From: Abelmoschus esculentus
Lineage: Eukaryota > Streptophyta > Magnoliopsida > Malvales > Malvaceae
Reading direction: 5' to 3'
Length of the DNA stretch: 64,000 bases
Assembly: GCA_035048815.1 (NCBI GenBank)
Contig: JAUCBN010000042.1
Coordinates: 1,178,001 to 1,242,000 of the forward strand
Shown here piece after piece: positions 1 through 12,842 of this stretch (its first letter is position 1; each line of letters starts with the position of its first letter). The notes under the pieces were generated by a model. That model was not told the DNA's origin. It did no database searches and saw only the letters and a list, made by a program, of their open reading frames with translations. A program made the translations under genes and the position numbers.

Positions 1-457
1 ATAAAATATTAACTATTAAAATATGCTAGCTTGCATTACCTTTAAAAGAAACATGTAATTAATGATCTATAATTTTAAATTATGATACGTTTGTTTTAAA
101 AAGAATCGATTCAATAATCTTTTCGAATATGATAACATGTGTATTAAAATGTTAGTTATTTAAATACGAGTATTTGTGATAGAAAATTAATAAATCACAA
201 TGATGAACACCAACATCAAAATTTAAAATCAATAAATCGTTCTCCGCCCTTGTTATTTTATGATTAAGACACGAGATAAATACTTGTAACATCGTAACTT
301 ATATTTATCGTTAACTATGTTTAAACATGTTTATTGATATTATATTTACAGTTTTTGTGGTGCACATTCGAAAGGACAGGAGTCCACACATTTTCTCTGT
401 ACCATGTAGACATGGAGATGGATTCATTGTTCATTAATTTCTGGTTAGGAAATGAAA

Positions 458-474
458 GGGGGGGGGGGGGGGGG
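458..474. repeat. Poly-G tract, 17 bases
   Basis: An uninterrupted run of 17 G lies in otherwise AT-rich DNA. Such tracts are prone to slippage and sequencing error, so the exact length is uncertain. No function is inferred. Confidence 0.9.
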
Positions 475-1479
475 CAAACGGGGATGGAAAGAGACAACAC
501 ACTCAAGGGGTTGGATTGGGTTGGTAGAACAGACAAGCACAATAGACACACACAACATCATCACCAAACATCTCAATCATTACTATTATATTTTTTTATT
601 GTACTTTTGGGTTTTTAAAGTAGTTTCTTAATTAAACTAGATTGACTCAGATCACACACTTAGTTTTAATGGATAAATCTTTCAGCAAAGATTTTTTGTA
701 TATATAATATTTCGAATATGAGACTTGTTTAAACAGAATCAAACTATTTATCATTTAGACAACCCCTGTTAATTGATCATTACTATTTTTACTTTGAAGG
801 AAAAAAAGTTATGTAATAAATAGAGAGAGTCATTTTCATGATAAATTTTTATAATTTTTAATTTTAATTAATTAATTAATATATTAGATACTAAAAATTA
901 ATGAGAAACGGGCAACAGAAAGGGAAGCATACCTCTGGTCTGTATCAGACATGTAACCCTAGGCATCCATATTAGTTCATATTGGTGATTTAACTAGTTG
1001 TTAACGACAGATTTATATTTTTTTTATTCCATTAATTTTATACAAGTTTATTTTTTATTTAATTTTAGAAGGAAGAATTGTAAGACATGTAAGATAAAAT
1101 AATTAAAATTTTATTCATAAAAAAATATTTTTTTGTTTGTTGGAAAAATTACAAGAGGTATGTAACTTACAAATTAAAGTTATTTTTTATGAAAAAAAGA
1201 ATAATATATTTATTTGCGCATTAAATCATTTTTTATGCTTACTATAATCTTAAATTATTTATAAAAATAAAAAATAAATTTAAATTTATTTACAAATAAT
1301 TAATAAATTTATAAAAAAATTATAAAAATAAAATGAACCGACTAAAAACATATTACTACAAAGTACAAACAACACGTAGATCTTACTGCCTCTAGGTTCA
1401 GCGACCCCAAAATCCCCCAACACATTTGTCTACTATGATGTAACAGTTCTCAACAACGTTGGACAATCAGAACCAACAG

Positions 1480-1650
1480 GCTACAAGGACATCAAAATTA
1501 ATGTCTGTACACGAATCATCTAACTTTACTCGTTGAAGGAATGATTGTTGTTCTTAAAGCCAGTACTGTCAGTACAATCATTGAACGATCAATGTCCAAT
1601 GGTTGAGAGTATGTATTCTAAAACAGATATTACTGTAATCACTGTAGCTA
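1480..1650 (+). mobile_element. SINE-like repeat copy
   Basis: It shares GAACGATCAATGTC and the AACAGATATTACTGTAATCA block with the other copies. The B-box region has lost GGGTTCGAGCATC, so the copy is decayed. Confidence 0.45.
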
Positions 1651-2553
1651 AAAAATATTTATTGTTGTACATAAAAAATAAGGTTTAGTTGAAAAATAAG
1701 CTTTAAAAATTAATTAAATTAATATATTTAATTAGTTAATCTTATAAATTACGTGATGAAAATTATTTATAATAAAATTATTTTTTACTGTAAAAATTTT
1801 TAATATTTCTTTACAAATTATTGGTGGGAACCAACTTGTGTTTAATTAATGATTGTCCATTTCTCTGGAAGTTGATGACTGTAATTAATTAATTGAGATA
1901 ATTAATAAAGTTGGGAAGCCGATGGATTAAGCAACGTTTTACACACGGAATGAGTTTAAAAACTCATAATTTATTAAGCATTTGCCTTTAAATAACACTG
2001 AGATTAGTATTGGATTTGGAGCAATGGTTGAATAATACGGTACAATTAAATTTAATGATAAAATATTTATTTAGATCTAAAAATTTATATTTATTAATTA
2101 TTTTTATTATATTTATATTTTTAGAATTGTTCGAACAAAAATTTATTTATTTATTTTAAAGAGTTAAAACAATTTGATGTCACTCAAACTTAAACCGAAT
2201 ACCTATAATGTGTTAAACTAACATAATAACTAACTACACCACGACATTTTGATATGAATCAATAGATGCATACGATAAACGTGGTTCGAGCATATATCCA
2301 AAGTGGATTGAGAAAGCTTCGAACCCTAGACTAATTATTATTATTATATTTATTGGAACAAAAATTTATGTTAGTGACAAAAATAATAATATGAACTGCA
2401 ACTAGAACGTGGTAGTTTGAGTGATTTTTTTTTTATAGTATTATAAAAAATATATACCATAAATAGGGGGAAGTTGAAGGACGGAAAAATCCCGGTTCAA
2501 ATGGAAAGCCGTTACGGTCGGTCATATTTTTCGCCCAATCAGATTGGACCTTA

Positions 2554-2635
2554 CCACGTGGGATTACTCAAATATGTGGACCCCACATCACCAGATTTAT
2601 CTCGTGGAATCAGACTGTAACCTTAAGCCACGTGG
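2554..2635. promoter_or_regulatory. Two G-boxes (CCACGTGG)
   Basis: CCACGTGG occurs at 2554-2561 and again at 2628-2635; the second lies in a perfect 10-bp palindrome GCCACGTGGC (2627-2636). G-boxes bind bZIP and bHLH factors and can act as ABA-response elements. They lie about 450-520 bp upstream of a TATA-like CTATAAG (about 3074-3081), which could serve the CCCH/RRM gene. The assignment to that gene is inferred from position. Confidence 0.5.
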
Positions 2636-4304
2636 CGGACATGCCCACTCATCTCATCTCCAAACCATCAATCACGGCCGATGATGTTTTTTAAGAAGGG
2701 AAAAAAAGTAACACGAACAGCAATAAAGCAGAAAAACGAAGCTCGAGTTTTAATACCGAAAAAATTATTAGATATATTCGATTCTTCATATTATTTATAA
2801 TTTTTTATATAAAAATAAAAAATTATTTAAATAAATAAATATTATTAATTAAGATTATAAATAATATAATGAGTCAAGTTGGCTATTAATTCTCGAAGGT
2901 TTAACCGCATGCATAGATATTTACGACCCGATTATTTAATCACTTACTTATCCTTGTGGAATTAATTAATTAATTAATCAAATGGGACATCTCCTAAGTG
3001 AACGAGGGCAATTTAGACATTTCCAAACACGAACTGTTTCGGAAATCCTGCCGCATTTTCAACCCCCGCGACTATCTATAAGGACAACTCCAACCTGGAA
3101 TTTTATAAATATCAATTAATTAAAATATGTGGCAACAAGAAAACATTTGATTTTTTTAATTAATATTAATAATAATAATAATGATGATTAGATAAGAGCG
3201 ACAGCAACAATAACATGAATTGCAAAAAGTAGTAATCTTTTTTTGAGAATAATTAGTCAAACAAATCAAAACTATTTTTTCTCTTTACTATTACTGGTAA
3301 AGATTTCATTTTTAAGAGAGAGAATGTGAGAATGAGTGTATATATTTACTTATTTAAGTGTGTGTTGATTTGAACTAAAGACAAGGCTATCCTTTCTGTC
3401 ATCTGGCATTCTATTTTTATTGTATTATATGCTTCAAACAAGAGTGTCGTTTCCTGGGAGGAGAATGAAGAATCTGTAGGAAAACCAGAAGATCAAATTA
3501 TGGTAGCAGTTGCAACAAGAAGGAATGGAACAATTTGAGGACTTGTTCACTGTTTGTGTTTTTCTTCATCTTTGATTTGGTTGGTATCTTTCATCTTCCT
3601 TCAAAAAAAAAAACTCATGTCTTTGCTTTTGTTTCTCAAAAGAATTTCTGGGTTTTCAAAGAAATGATGAAAGTGTTCTTAATATGACAAGGGATTCATA
3701 ATTTTGTCTTACAACTGTGTTTAACTTCTGGTTTCGAAACACATCTTTAGTGTTCATTGGCTCTTTTGAAACAGAAAAAAAGGAGAAAGACTGACTTTTG
3801 TGACCCCCCTTCTTTCTTACTGGTTAATGCTAATGAATTTTGAAACTGTTCTTTTCCATCTTCCACCTCTCCTCTGTACTTTTCTTTCATGGGATTTCAT
3901 AATTTCTTGAAATACCATCATTATATTTATCTTGTTTTTATGGTTGGTGTTTAAAGTTGAAAGTCATGTATGTGACCTGTTTTTGCTCAATTCAGACATG
4001 GATGAAGATAATTAGCTTTTCTGTAACTGGCAACAAAAAGGAAACAATCCCAGCTTTTCTCTACTAAAATTAGGCTTCAGTTGTTGTTTTTGACATTTGA
4101 CCTGGGCTGGATACAACCCTTTTTCTTTGTCATGTTGGTTTTAACGTGTTGGTTTGTTCCACAAGCGTTAATGTTAATGCTATTTGTCCTCGCGAGGGGG
4201 GGAAATTATTGTACCCTGGAGATAATGTTTTACCTGTCTTAGAATCAGATTTATTGGTATCTTTACTTGAACTTTGCAGGTTTTTTACTTTTGAGAATCC
4301 TGAG

Positions 4305-6881
4305 ATGGATTTCAATGAATCGACCAAAGTTGTTTACAATAGAATCCAACAGTTGGAGCCTGAGAATGTGTCTAAAATCATCGGCTATCTTCTCGTGCAA
4401 GACAATGGTGACCGGGACATGATCCGTTTGGCCTTTGGTCCCGACACTTTGCTCCACTCTTTGATCCACAAGGCCAAATCCGAGCTCAACTTGAACAAGG
4501 TAGCTGTTTCTCAGGTGAGTCCAACGCCTGTTGCCGATATTCCCTTGCAGTTTGCTCCGTATTCCCCTGCTTCGTCCCGTGCGGCTTCGACTCCGGGGGC
4601 TCGAAGAGCTGCCGCGTCTCCTTTCTGGGATCATCCCACTCTGACTGCTGCTGACCAACATGTTAACGGTTTGGAATTTGTCCCACTGGGGTATTCGGAT
4701 GCTGTTGCCGAAGATTATTGCCTCCAAAATCAAATGCATTTCTTGAACATCGAAGATCAGTTAGAATCTTCCAATTCAGTTGGCTCCAAATTCCCAAGCA
4801 ATTACTATTGTTCGGAACCTGCACTGGGGGAAAGAACCAGCCGAATGTCCCCAAGCTTGCCTGAGTTTCCTGTTAAGATTTGTCATTACTTCAACAAGGG
4901 GTTTTGTAAGCATGGAAACAATTGTAGGTACTTTCATGGGAATCCTACGCTGGAGTCCTTTTCGCAGCTGTTCAGTCCGAGTTTGAATGAGGCTGGCAAC
5001 GATGACAACATAATCTCTCCCGGGTCTCTCGAAAAGCTAGAATTGGAGCTCACCGAGCTTCTAAAAGCCAGGAGAGGGTTGCCTGTCTCTATTGCCTCTT
5101 TGCCAATGCTATACTATGAGAAGTATGGGAGGACACTTCAAGCTGAAGGGTATCTTACCGAGAGCCAACGGCACGGCAGGGCCGGTTATAGCCTGACCAA
5201 GCTCCTTGCTCGATTAAAGAACAGCATTCGTCTGATTGACAGGTGTGGAATGTTATGTTCATGTTGGACCTCGTATTTAAACAATTTGCAAAAAGAACAT
5301 GTTTGTATTTAATTGTTATTTTGATTTGCAGGCCCCATGGGCAGCACGCAGTGATATTGGCAGAAGATGCTCCAAAGTACCCCGAATATGTTCCCGAGAG
5401 GAATGATCCCGGTGCAATAGTCGCCGGTTCTAGGCAGATATACCTTACCTTTCCAGCTGATAGTACCTTCACCGAACAAGACGTTTCACACTACTTCAAG
5501 TAAGGAAATCTTCATAATGTGATCATTTAAGTTAATCATTTTTATTGTTGTAGTTGTTCTTATGTTCTTTTTCTTTAAATTATTTTATAGCAAATTCGGA
5601 CCAGTGCATGATGTCAGGATTCCATGCCAACAGAAGAGGATGTTTGGGTTTGTCACTTTCGTTTACGCAGATACTGTGAAGCAAATTCTGGCTAAAGGGA
5701 ATCCTCATTTTGTATGCACGGCTCGTGTCCTGGTGAAACCATATAGGGAAAAATCAAGGGTTGTTGATAGGTAAAGTTTCCAGTTTCATTACATATTAAA
5801 TGGTCATATTCTCAAGTAATTCAACTTGTTTACCATTTACTTCTATAAAAATTACCAAGGGAACAACATATTTAGGTTGATCTTGTTTATATTAAAAACC
5901 TCGAAGATGCAAACTCGAAGGCCAGATTTAAGATGCGTGCTTGATTCTTATGTTCTTTACCTGGTTGCCATCCTCACATGGTAAAATCAACCAGTTTATA
6001 ATTCCAATGAGTTCTACAACTGGTGTGATTGCCTTATGTCTACATTCCATGGATTATCGACTTCGAATGTCTGATAAATCTTTGCTTCTTTGTGATTAAT
6101 ATTGTCGATGTTCTTATGGATTATTTCCCTTCTTGGTTTTTGCAGGAAGTATACCGAGAAATCACAGCATTCTCCTATGTATTATGGTCCACACTTCATA
6201 GATGGAGATTCAGAGCTTCAATCAAGTTACTAGCTTTTCGTCTTTCTATTTCCCGTTGCATACATATTAGTTGCCTATTCTGATGCAACAATCGAATTAC
6301 CTGTCTGTTTTACAGTGCCAAGAGTTTGCGCTAATTCGAGGCTATTTCGAAAACAGCTGATCGATGATCGCAAGCAAGCACTAGAGTTTGAGAGAAGGCG
6401 TTTCTTGGAGTTGCAATTAGCACCGAAGCAACATATGACTAATCAATTCTGTTTAGGCTACTCAATGGATGAACTGAAGCACACAGATGGTATAACCAAA
6501 ACTTCCTGTTCAAATTCTTCATTCAGTTCCTTGTCCATGTCTCGTGATATACATTTCTAACCATCGAAAAACTACGGTTCTAGCCTGCGCAGGCCAAGCA
6601 GTGGATTTCCAAACTTATGAACGTTTCAACTATCTGTTGGATGTTCTGAATACTGGTTCAACCAGTGAGGACAAAGTGAATCAGATTAGTACCAATTATA
6701 ATGACCAGGATAGGTATGCATCTTCTTTATCTGTTCCTAAACCGACCGGCATTGCGGATTCGAGTGTTGTCGAGCCATTTTCATGCATTTGTTTTCTTTG
6801 TTTTGCAGCAGCCAAGGACTCAATCTTCCAGAGAGTCCATTTGCATCTCCAATAGGGAGTGGCATTTCAACAGTTAATTAG
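4305..6881 (+). CDS. CCCH zinc finger / LOTUS / RRM RNA-binding protein (Arabidopsis C3H18/C3H53 type)
   Basis: Seven coding exons: 4305-5242, 5332-5499, 5591-5770, 6146-6225, 6316-6489, 6593-6713, 6809-6881. They join in frame to 577 aa. Residues 1-60 are the conserved N-terminal helical region of this family. A single C-x7-C-x5-C-x3-H finger uses C193, C201, C207 and H211. An OST-HTH/LOTUS-like segment follows (about 241-313) and then an RRM (about 347-422) with the RNP1-like RMFGFVTF. This order is known from plant C3H18/22/46/53/55-type proteins, thought to bind RNA; targets are not established here. The start is the first ATG after an acceptor at 4279, so the 5' UTR appears to contain an intron beginning somewhere after 3500. 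The frame is open further upstream, but that part would be intron. The last intron ends in a tandem acceptor (GCAGCAG) that could give a one-residue variant. Confidence 0.85.
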
Positions 6882-8599
6882 AGACTCAAGACTCAGATTC
6901 ATATTCAAACAACAACAACGACAGGACAGGAGTTCCATTGTCTTCCCTTTTCTCTGTTTTTTTTTCAAGTATTAAAGTTGACATAAACATCATCGATCCA
7001 ACAGCATCGTTTCATAGTTCATACCAAGTGAAGGAGAGAAACACTAGAAATTCTCCATTTTTACTTCCAATGGAGAAGAAGATTCCAAAGATAAACTGAT
7101 ATGGGAAAATCTAATATGTAAAAGGGTCCCTTTTTTTCTTTAAAGATAATCACAGAAAGACATACAGAACTGTGAATCTTTTAGAAGAGAAATGTCAAAT
7201 ATTGTAGAAGATTCAGATGAAAGAGAAGTAGAAATCTCTCCTATATTAACATATCATCAGATAAAAATTAACAAGCGATAATTATTTTTTACGATATTAT
7301 CTTAAAATATTAATAAAATAAAATTTTAAACACATATCTTAATCAAAACATATATTAAACATTTATTTAAAAAATATATAATTAATATACTTATTTATGA
7401 ATTAGGTCTTTATCAAGTAACTATCTTTTAATAAAATCCTTACAAATAAGCTTAAAGGTTTGTGTGGTTGATGTTTGTGTGTTGGGTGAATTATTAATTT
7501 TGCCCCTTTTATGTCTATAATGTATCAAAAAGGTCCTTTTAGATGGTGGTCAATTTGTGGATGAAAATGAAATCAAGTTTCTCTTAAGGAAGGAACCAAT
7601 GAGATTAGATACTATTTGAGATGATGATAATAAGTGAGGTTGGAATTTGAAGTTGTTTTAAAGGTGGATAGATTGGATAAGATAAGTGGACCTGATTGGA
7701 TTTTTTAAAGATTTCTGGACCCTATTGCACATTTTCATGATGTAAACATCTCTTTTGTATATGGCAATTTATGTTTGATGTAATGTTTAATGTTATTGTA
7801 CTTTTTGAAATAGTCACTCAAGCCATAGTCATGTCTTTAATCATTTTGTCTTATTAAAAAATTGTTAAATAAATTTAATTTATCATATTATTCGTGATTT
7901 CTATCGATAAAGTTTATCTTATTTTTTTAAAGTGGCTTTTCATACTTTTTATATATGAATAAAAATTGAATAATTATTTAAAATTATTTTAAAAATATAA
8001 ATTTTAGTGACCAGACGTAATAAGAAACGGTGAAAACATCGTCAAACACGACAAGATAAAAATAATTCTCTAATAGGTGATTGAGAATTTAAGAGTACTA
8101 CCACAGATTCTTTTATTGAGGCTAAATTCAAAGATTCTTAACATCAGTGACTAATTATCTTTCTGAATATCAGTTCTAAATATTTTAATATTCAGATTTG
8201 AATGAGTGTCGAATATAAATATGTATTTGATACAGATGCATACTATTTATTCAAAAATATTATTTTTATGTGACCCGAACACAAGAACCGAACATAAATA
8301 CTTTCGACAAGGTCATCTCGGAGGAATGTAGTCCTAACATCTTTGAATGAACAAGGATTCACAAGCATTGTATGAGCCAGAAAGTAATCACCAGTGCATT
8401 GCAACAGCCGGGAGCCATGTATGAAAGGCAGAGTTATGGATCATCTAAAGGGAGCTAAGCACCTCTATTCCTTCCAAGCAAAAAGAGAATACCAACAATA
8501 AGAATCGACTGACGGATTCGTATTCGACCAATTTCTCCCGACCATTAAATCAGCACCTATCAAACTCAGGTATGAAGTTTTCATAGGCATAGCCGTCAG
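6882..8599. other. Intergenic region between convergent genes
   Basis: The 3' UTR of the CCCH gene probably runs to around 7100-7250. The remainder is AT-rich with no reading frame or repeat I can name, and it ends at the 3' UTR of the PPR gene on the other strand. Confidence 0.5.
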
Positions 8600-11500
8600 T
8601 TACCAGTAATTGTTGCATGAACATTTACCATCTTCAAAATGATGAAATCGGTTCGAGTCCCGTAGTATAATTAACCTACCAACAATCTTGGATATATACT
8701 TAAATGCCATGTGACAATCACCACAAACACGAAGGTTTTTCATTATCCTAATTGGTAATCTGGAATCACGGGTGAGAACAAATGCAACTGCGAGTTTCTC
8801 ACTGTGGTAGCTAAGGAGTTCCTCTTTACTCTCAGGCTCCAAGTCATACAATGCAAATCTCGTCTCCGGCACGTATCCGGCATCCCTCATTTTTTGGTTA
8901 AGTTCCTTGAGTTTTGCATAGATCAAATCATTTTCTGGGTGTGACTTATCACCTGCCACAAATACATGGACACCGTCCTTCATCGTGACCCAACTACAAC
9001 CAGCTTCTTTCTTTGCGGCTGCCTTTCTCATTGCTCCCCTGGCCTCTGCTACACCATCCCACTTTCCCCCAGAAGCATACATGTTAGCAAGAAGGACATA
9101 GTTCACTGCATTTTGAGGTTCCAAGTCAAAGAGCATCTCAGCTGCTTTCCGACCCAACTCTGTCTTTTTACCGTTTGTTCTGCAACAAGCTCCTAAGACT
9201 GTCCTCCAAATAAGAACATTAGGCTTAATAGGCATGGTATTGATAAAATCTTCTATCTTATCAAGTTCACCAGCTCGCCCAAGGAGATCCACCATACATG
9301 AAAAGTGCTCCATCTTGGGAGCCAACCCATACACCTCCTTCATAGAGTTGAAATGAGAAAATCCTTCATCGACCAATCCCACATGACTACAAGCCGATAA
9401 CACCCCAACAAAGGTTACATGATCGGGTAATTGACCATCTAGCTTCATATGCATAAAGAGCTCGAGAGCTTTGTCTCCTTGTCCATGACGAGCATAGCCT
9501 GATATCATAGAGTTCCAAGAATATACATTCCTTACCGGCATCATATTAAAAAATCTTGAAGCATAATCTATCCTTCCACATTTTGAGTACATGTCAACAA
9601 TTGCACTTCCAACTACAACATCAGATTCTAAACAAGCTCTTATGGAACAAGCATGAGCTTCCATGCCACACTCTAATGTTGCAACTGAAGCACAGGCGCT
9701 TAGAACAGTGGCAAAAGTGAAACCATCCAGTTTTTGACCCCTTCGCATCATAAAACAAACTAAATTAACGGCTTTGTCCAAAAGCTCATTATGTATATAC
9801 CCAGAAATCATGGAATTCCAACTAACTTCATCTCTTCTCTCTGACATCCTGGAGAAGATCTTCTCGCATTCATACATCTCCCCACATTTTCCATAACAAG
9901 CCAAAAGTGCATTCTCAATGGAACTGTCATTTGCGAGACAGTGTTTAAGTACTAGAGCGTGTATCTGATGGTTCAATTTGCTGAGTGAAAGAGAGGCTGC
10001 TGCCGCAAGTATGTTTATAAAGGTTATTCTGTTAGGAACCCACCCATAAGACATCATGTCCAAAAAATATTTAACTGCTTCTGAAACTGAAGACTCTGAA
10101 TCAGCTAATGCTCCAATCATAGAATTCCATGAAACTTGATCGTGGTCCAGCATCAAGGAGAAAATGTTCTTGCACTCAGATAGACATCCGATAGTGGCAT
10201 ATAAGGCAAGAAGAGCATTTGATACTGAAACATCCCGATCAAGTCCCAATTTTAGAACTTCACTGTGTAGCTGTTGTCCGATTATGCTCGAGCCCAAGCT
10301 TGCACATGAACTCAGAGCACTTATTACAGTATAATTTGAAGGCATTAATCCAGTTTGTCTCATTGCATAGATGCTTGTTACTGCATCTTCAAAACACTCA
10401 TTCTGGTCAAGACCAGAAATCATGGTGTTCCAAGAGACCAAATCTTTATTAACCATAAGTCTAAAAACAGAACTAGCAGTAGTGATATCACCACATTTAG
10501 CATACATGTTAATAAGTCCATTTCCAATTGCAACCACTGTGTCATTTAAGCCCCTACGAACTAAATAACCATGGACTTCTCTACCTTTTCTTCTCCCTTG
10601 TTCTGACTCGGTAAATTCAGCGAAAGAACTTAATAGAATAACATATGAATCAAAATTTATATCAACCAAGTTCATCATCTCCCTAAAAACTTCAGCTGCT
10701 GCTTCACCACGTTTCTGCCTTACCAATCCAACCATCAAACCATTCATAGAAACTGCATTTTTGTGACTCATTTGCCCAAAAATCTTCATAGCATAGTTCG
10801 TTAAACCAAACCTTGCAAATCCACTCACCAAAGCACTACCCACATAGAGATCTGAGAGAAACCCAGATTTCGTAATCCTGCTAAGCATTTGCTCGAGCAA
10901 AAAGAAACCAAAATCAATGGGAGAACAAGCGGCAGTTATCAAACTCCCAAATGTATATTCATTAGGCTTGAAATTGAACCATAGTCCCTCTGTTTGCATT
11001 CTTGAAAACAACTGGAATGCAGACATCGCATCTCCAGTTTGTGAATAAACTGATATAATACTGTTCCAAGATATAGAATTTTTAACCTGTAAATCATCAA
11101 AAATGCGACGAGCATCAGCAACACACCCCAAACAACTCCCATACATCGATATCAGCACATTACAAACAACTTCATCAAATGAATACTGAGATTTCGAAAC
11201 CAACCCATGAATTTGCAAACCAAATTGAAGGCCACAGGATCCGAGCTCCTGACAAGCTCGAAGAACACTGCCAAGGGCATAATGAGTAGGCCAAAAACCC
11301 ATAGAAATCATCTCTCTAAAAAACCCACACGCCTCATTTGGCATCCCATTTTGGTTATACCCCGAAATCAAGCAAGCCCATGTAACCGGATTCCTCTCAT
11401 GCATTTCGTCGAACACTTTTCGCGCAGACAATAAATCACCAGCTCTTACGTACACATTGATGAGGGTGTTGGACAAGTACAAATCTCCATTGAACCCATG

Positions 11501-11815
11501 TTTTAAAGCCAGCATCTGAAACTCTTTTGCGTCGTTTAAGCTTCGAGAATCTCTGTATCGGGTCACCAAATATTCGCATATCTCGAAACTTGAAGCTGAA
11601 AATGGCGTGAAGGAGACTTGAGACTGAGACGATTTACAGTGATTGAGCAAGTTCTCCAGTAGGATTGGAGAAGGGTTGATCAAGGAATCGAGGTTTGGGG
11701 ATTTGCAAAGAAGTTGGTTGGCGGAGTCTGTGGCAAATGAAGTGAAAGCACGTGATGAGTTGCAGGTAAAACGCTTGTGAATTTGAATAGATGGTTGGAA
11801 AAGAAATCGGAGCAT
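8600..11815 (-). CDS. Mitochondrial RNA editing factor, PPR-DYW class (MEF7-like, At5g09950 ortholog)
   Basis: A single intronless frame of 1071 aa. The N-terminus (about 1-35) is rich in Arg, Ser and Phe with few acids, as in a mitochondrial presequence. It is followed by a long PLS-type array of PPR motifs (repeated WNSMISGY, ALLACYGKCG and NMYAKCG blocks), then E/E+ motifs and a DYW domain. The DYW deaminase signature is intact: H1004-S-E1006 and C1031-G-D-C1034, the zinc-binding HxE...CxxC set. The protein ends in NYW rather than DYW. The body matches what I recall of Arabidopsis MEF7 almost block for block; MEF7 is reported to act on C-to-U sites in cob, nad2, nad4L and ccmB transcripts. 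The predicted protein is about 75 residues longer than the roughly 995-aa Arabidopsis one, mainly at the N-terminus. Lack of introns is normal for this family. Confidence 0.9.
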   Translation of the reverse strand: MLRFLFQPSIQIHKRFTCNSSRAFTSFATDSANQLLCKSPNLDSLINPSPILLENLLNHCKSSQSQVSFTPFSASSFEICEYLVTRYRDSRSLNDAKEFQMLALKHGFNGDLYLSNTLINVYVRAGDLLSARKVFDEMHERNPVTWACLISGYNQNGMPNEACGFFREMISMGFWPTHYALGSVLRACQELGSCGLQFGLQIHGLVSKSQYSFDEVVCNVLISMYGSCLGCVADARRIFDDLQVKNSISWNSIISVYSQTGDAMSAFQLFSRMQTEGLWFNFKPNEYTFGSLITAACSPIDFGFFLLEQMLSRITKSGFLSDLYVGSALVSGFARFGLTNYAMKIFGQMSHKNAVSMNGLMVGLVRQKRGEAAAEVFREMMNLVDINFDSYVILLSSFAEFTESEQGRRKGREVHGYLVRRGLNDTVVAIGNGLINMYAKCGDITTASSVFRLMVNKDLVSWNTMISGLDQNECFEDAVTSIYAMRQTGLMPSNYTVISALSSCASLGSSIIGQQLHSEVLKLGLDRDVSVSNALLALYATIGCLSECKNIFSLMLDHDQVSWNSMIGALADSESSVSEAVKYFLDMMSYGWVPNRITFINILAAAASLSLSKLNHQIHALVLKHCLANDSSIENALLACYGKCGEMYECEKIFSRMSERRDEVSWNSMISGYIHNELLDKAVNLVCFMMRRGQKLDGFTFATVLSACASVATLECGMEAHACSIRACLESDVVVGSAIVDMYSKCGRIDYASRFFNMMPVRNVYSWNSMISGYARHGQGDKALELFMHMKLDGQLPDHVTFVGVLSACSHVGLVDEGFSHFNSMKEVYGLAPKMEHFSCMVDLLGRAGELDKIEDFINTMPIKPNVLIWRTVLGACCRTNGKKTELGRKAAEMLFDLEPQNAVNYVLLANMYASGGKWDGVAEARGAMRKAAAKKEAGCSWVTMKDGVHVFVAGDKSHPENDLIYAKLKELNQKMRDAGYVPETRFALYDLEPESKEELLSYHSEKLAVAFVLTRDSRLPIRIMKNLRVCGDCHMAFKYISKIVGRLIILRDSNRFHHFEDGKCSCNNYW

Positions 11816-12048
11816 GGCGACGATGAAAATCGAGATTTCTGCTTCATGCTTTTAGGCGCTCCTTTGTTAACATTCAAATTATCCGCGTTTCAACGAACGT
11901 ATAAACTAAAGGAAAATGCTTGTGTAGTTACGCAGCCTTTCAATCTGAGACTTCAAATTTTAGGCTAGGGTAAAATTTAAGCTTTATAATTAAAAGTTAA
12001 AGGTTTAAATGCAAAGTTACTAAAGTTTAATGTTAAAGTTGCTAGAGT

Positions 12049-12150
12049 TTACGGGTTCGAGCATCAACGATCTCAATAGAGTAATTGAACGATTAATGTC
12101 AAATGATAGAGATTATATTCTAGAACAGATCTGTAATTACTATTAGCTTG
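12049..12150 (+). mobile_element. SINE-like repeat copy, 5'-truncated
   Basis: Begins at the B-box-like ACGGGTTCGAGCATCAACGA and continues with the shared GAACGATTAATGTCAAATGA body and the TCTAGAACAGAT block. The A-box part is not recognisable. Confidence 0.5.
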
Positions 12151-12384
12151 TTCAAAAAAAATATTATATATGATAAACACCACTAAATATTATTAATATT
12201 AAATATTATTAAATTAATTAATAAAAATTAAAAATACCTTAAATAACTAATAAGGTTTAGTCTAAGTGATAAGTAACTTGGTTCCGCTTAAGTAAATTTT
12301 AGGTTTGAGACTTTGTGTACGCAAAAAAAAATCCACCACCAAAATTAAGTATGCAACCTGGGTTGGTTTGAATTAGTCAAGGCT

Positions 12385-12842
12385 AGACTCTAAAACTAAA
12401 AAAAAAAATACGTTAAATAATTATCCATAAAAAACTTAAAAACGTGATCCAATATTTTTTTATGTATTACATTTCTATTAAATTTGAGTTGAATAGATTT
12501 TAAGTTTCTATAAAAAAACTAATTATAATCATTTATCATGTTATATTACGATTCGATTATAGTTTAAATAATTTTTTAATCATATAAGATATATATATTC
12601 ATATTTTTCATATATAGTATATGTTTTTTCATATTTTTATACTGATGTATAAAAAATTAAAATCGAAAGACTTGACTCAATTAATAACCAACCCAGTAAT
12701 TATTAAAAGTTTTAAGTTATTCAAATTTCCTTTTTACAACTTAAACTTTATTTGAAATTTCTTCGAGTTATTAAATTTATAAAGTTTGAGTACAAACGAA
12801 TCAAGTCAAAAAATTCAAGAGTTTTGCTTACCCCAGACTCTA
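12385..12842. mobile_element. Possible degenerate hAT-like insertion with AGACTCTA flanks
   Basis: AGACTCTA occurs at 12385-12392 and at 12835-12842. The right inner end (…TTTGCTTACCCC) read on the minus strand resembles the GGGGTgAGCAAA end of the hAT-like element in KNL1. The left inner end is A-rich and does not match, so either the element is decayed or the direct repeat is due to chance. Confidence 0.3.

Larger units (their letters stand above)
1..3070. other. AT-rich intergenic region, no gene seen
   Basis: No credible coding region is seen. Short open frames near 321-618 have low-complexity translations and no recognisable domain. The stretch holds a 17-base G run at 458-474, one copy of a dispersed SINE-like repeat (about 1480-1650), and runs of AT-rich sequence. 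From about 2500 the composition becomes more GC-rich and contains G-boxes, which suggests the distal promoter of the CCCH gene downstream. Confidence 0.6.

Noticed and set aside
321..618. Overlapping open frames on both strands near the left edge
   Set aside because: Composition follows the poly-G and CA-rich sequence; no domain, no splice context, no family likeness.
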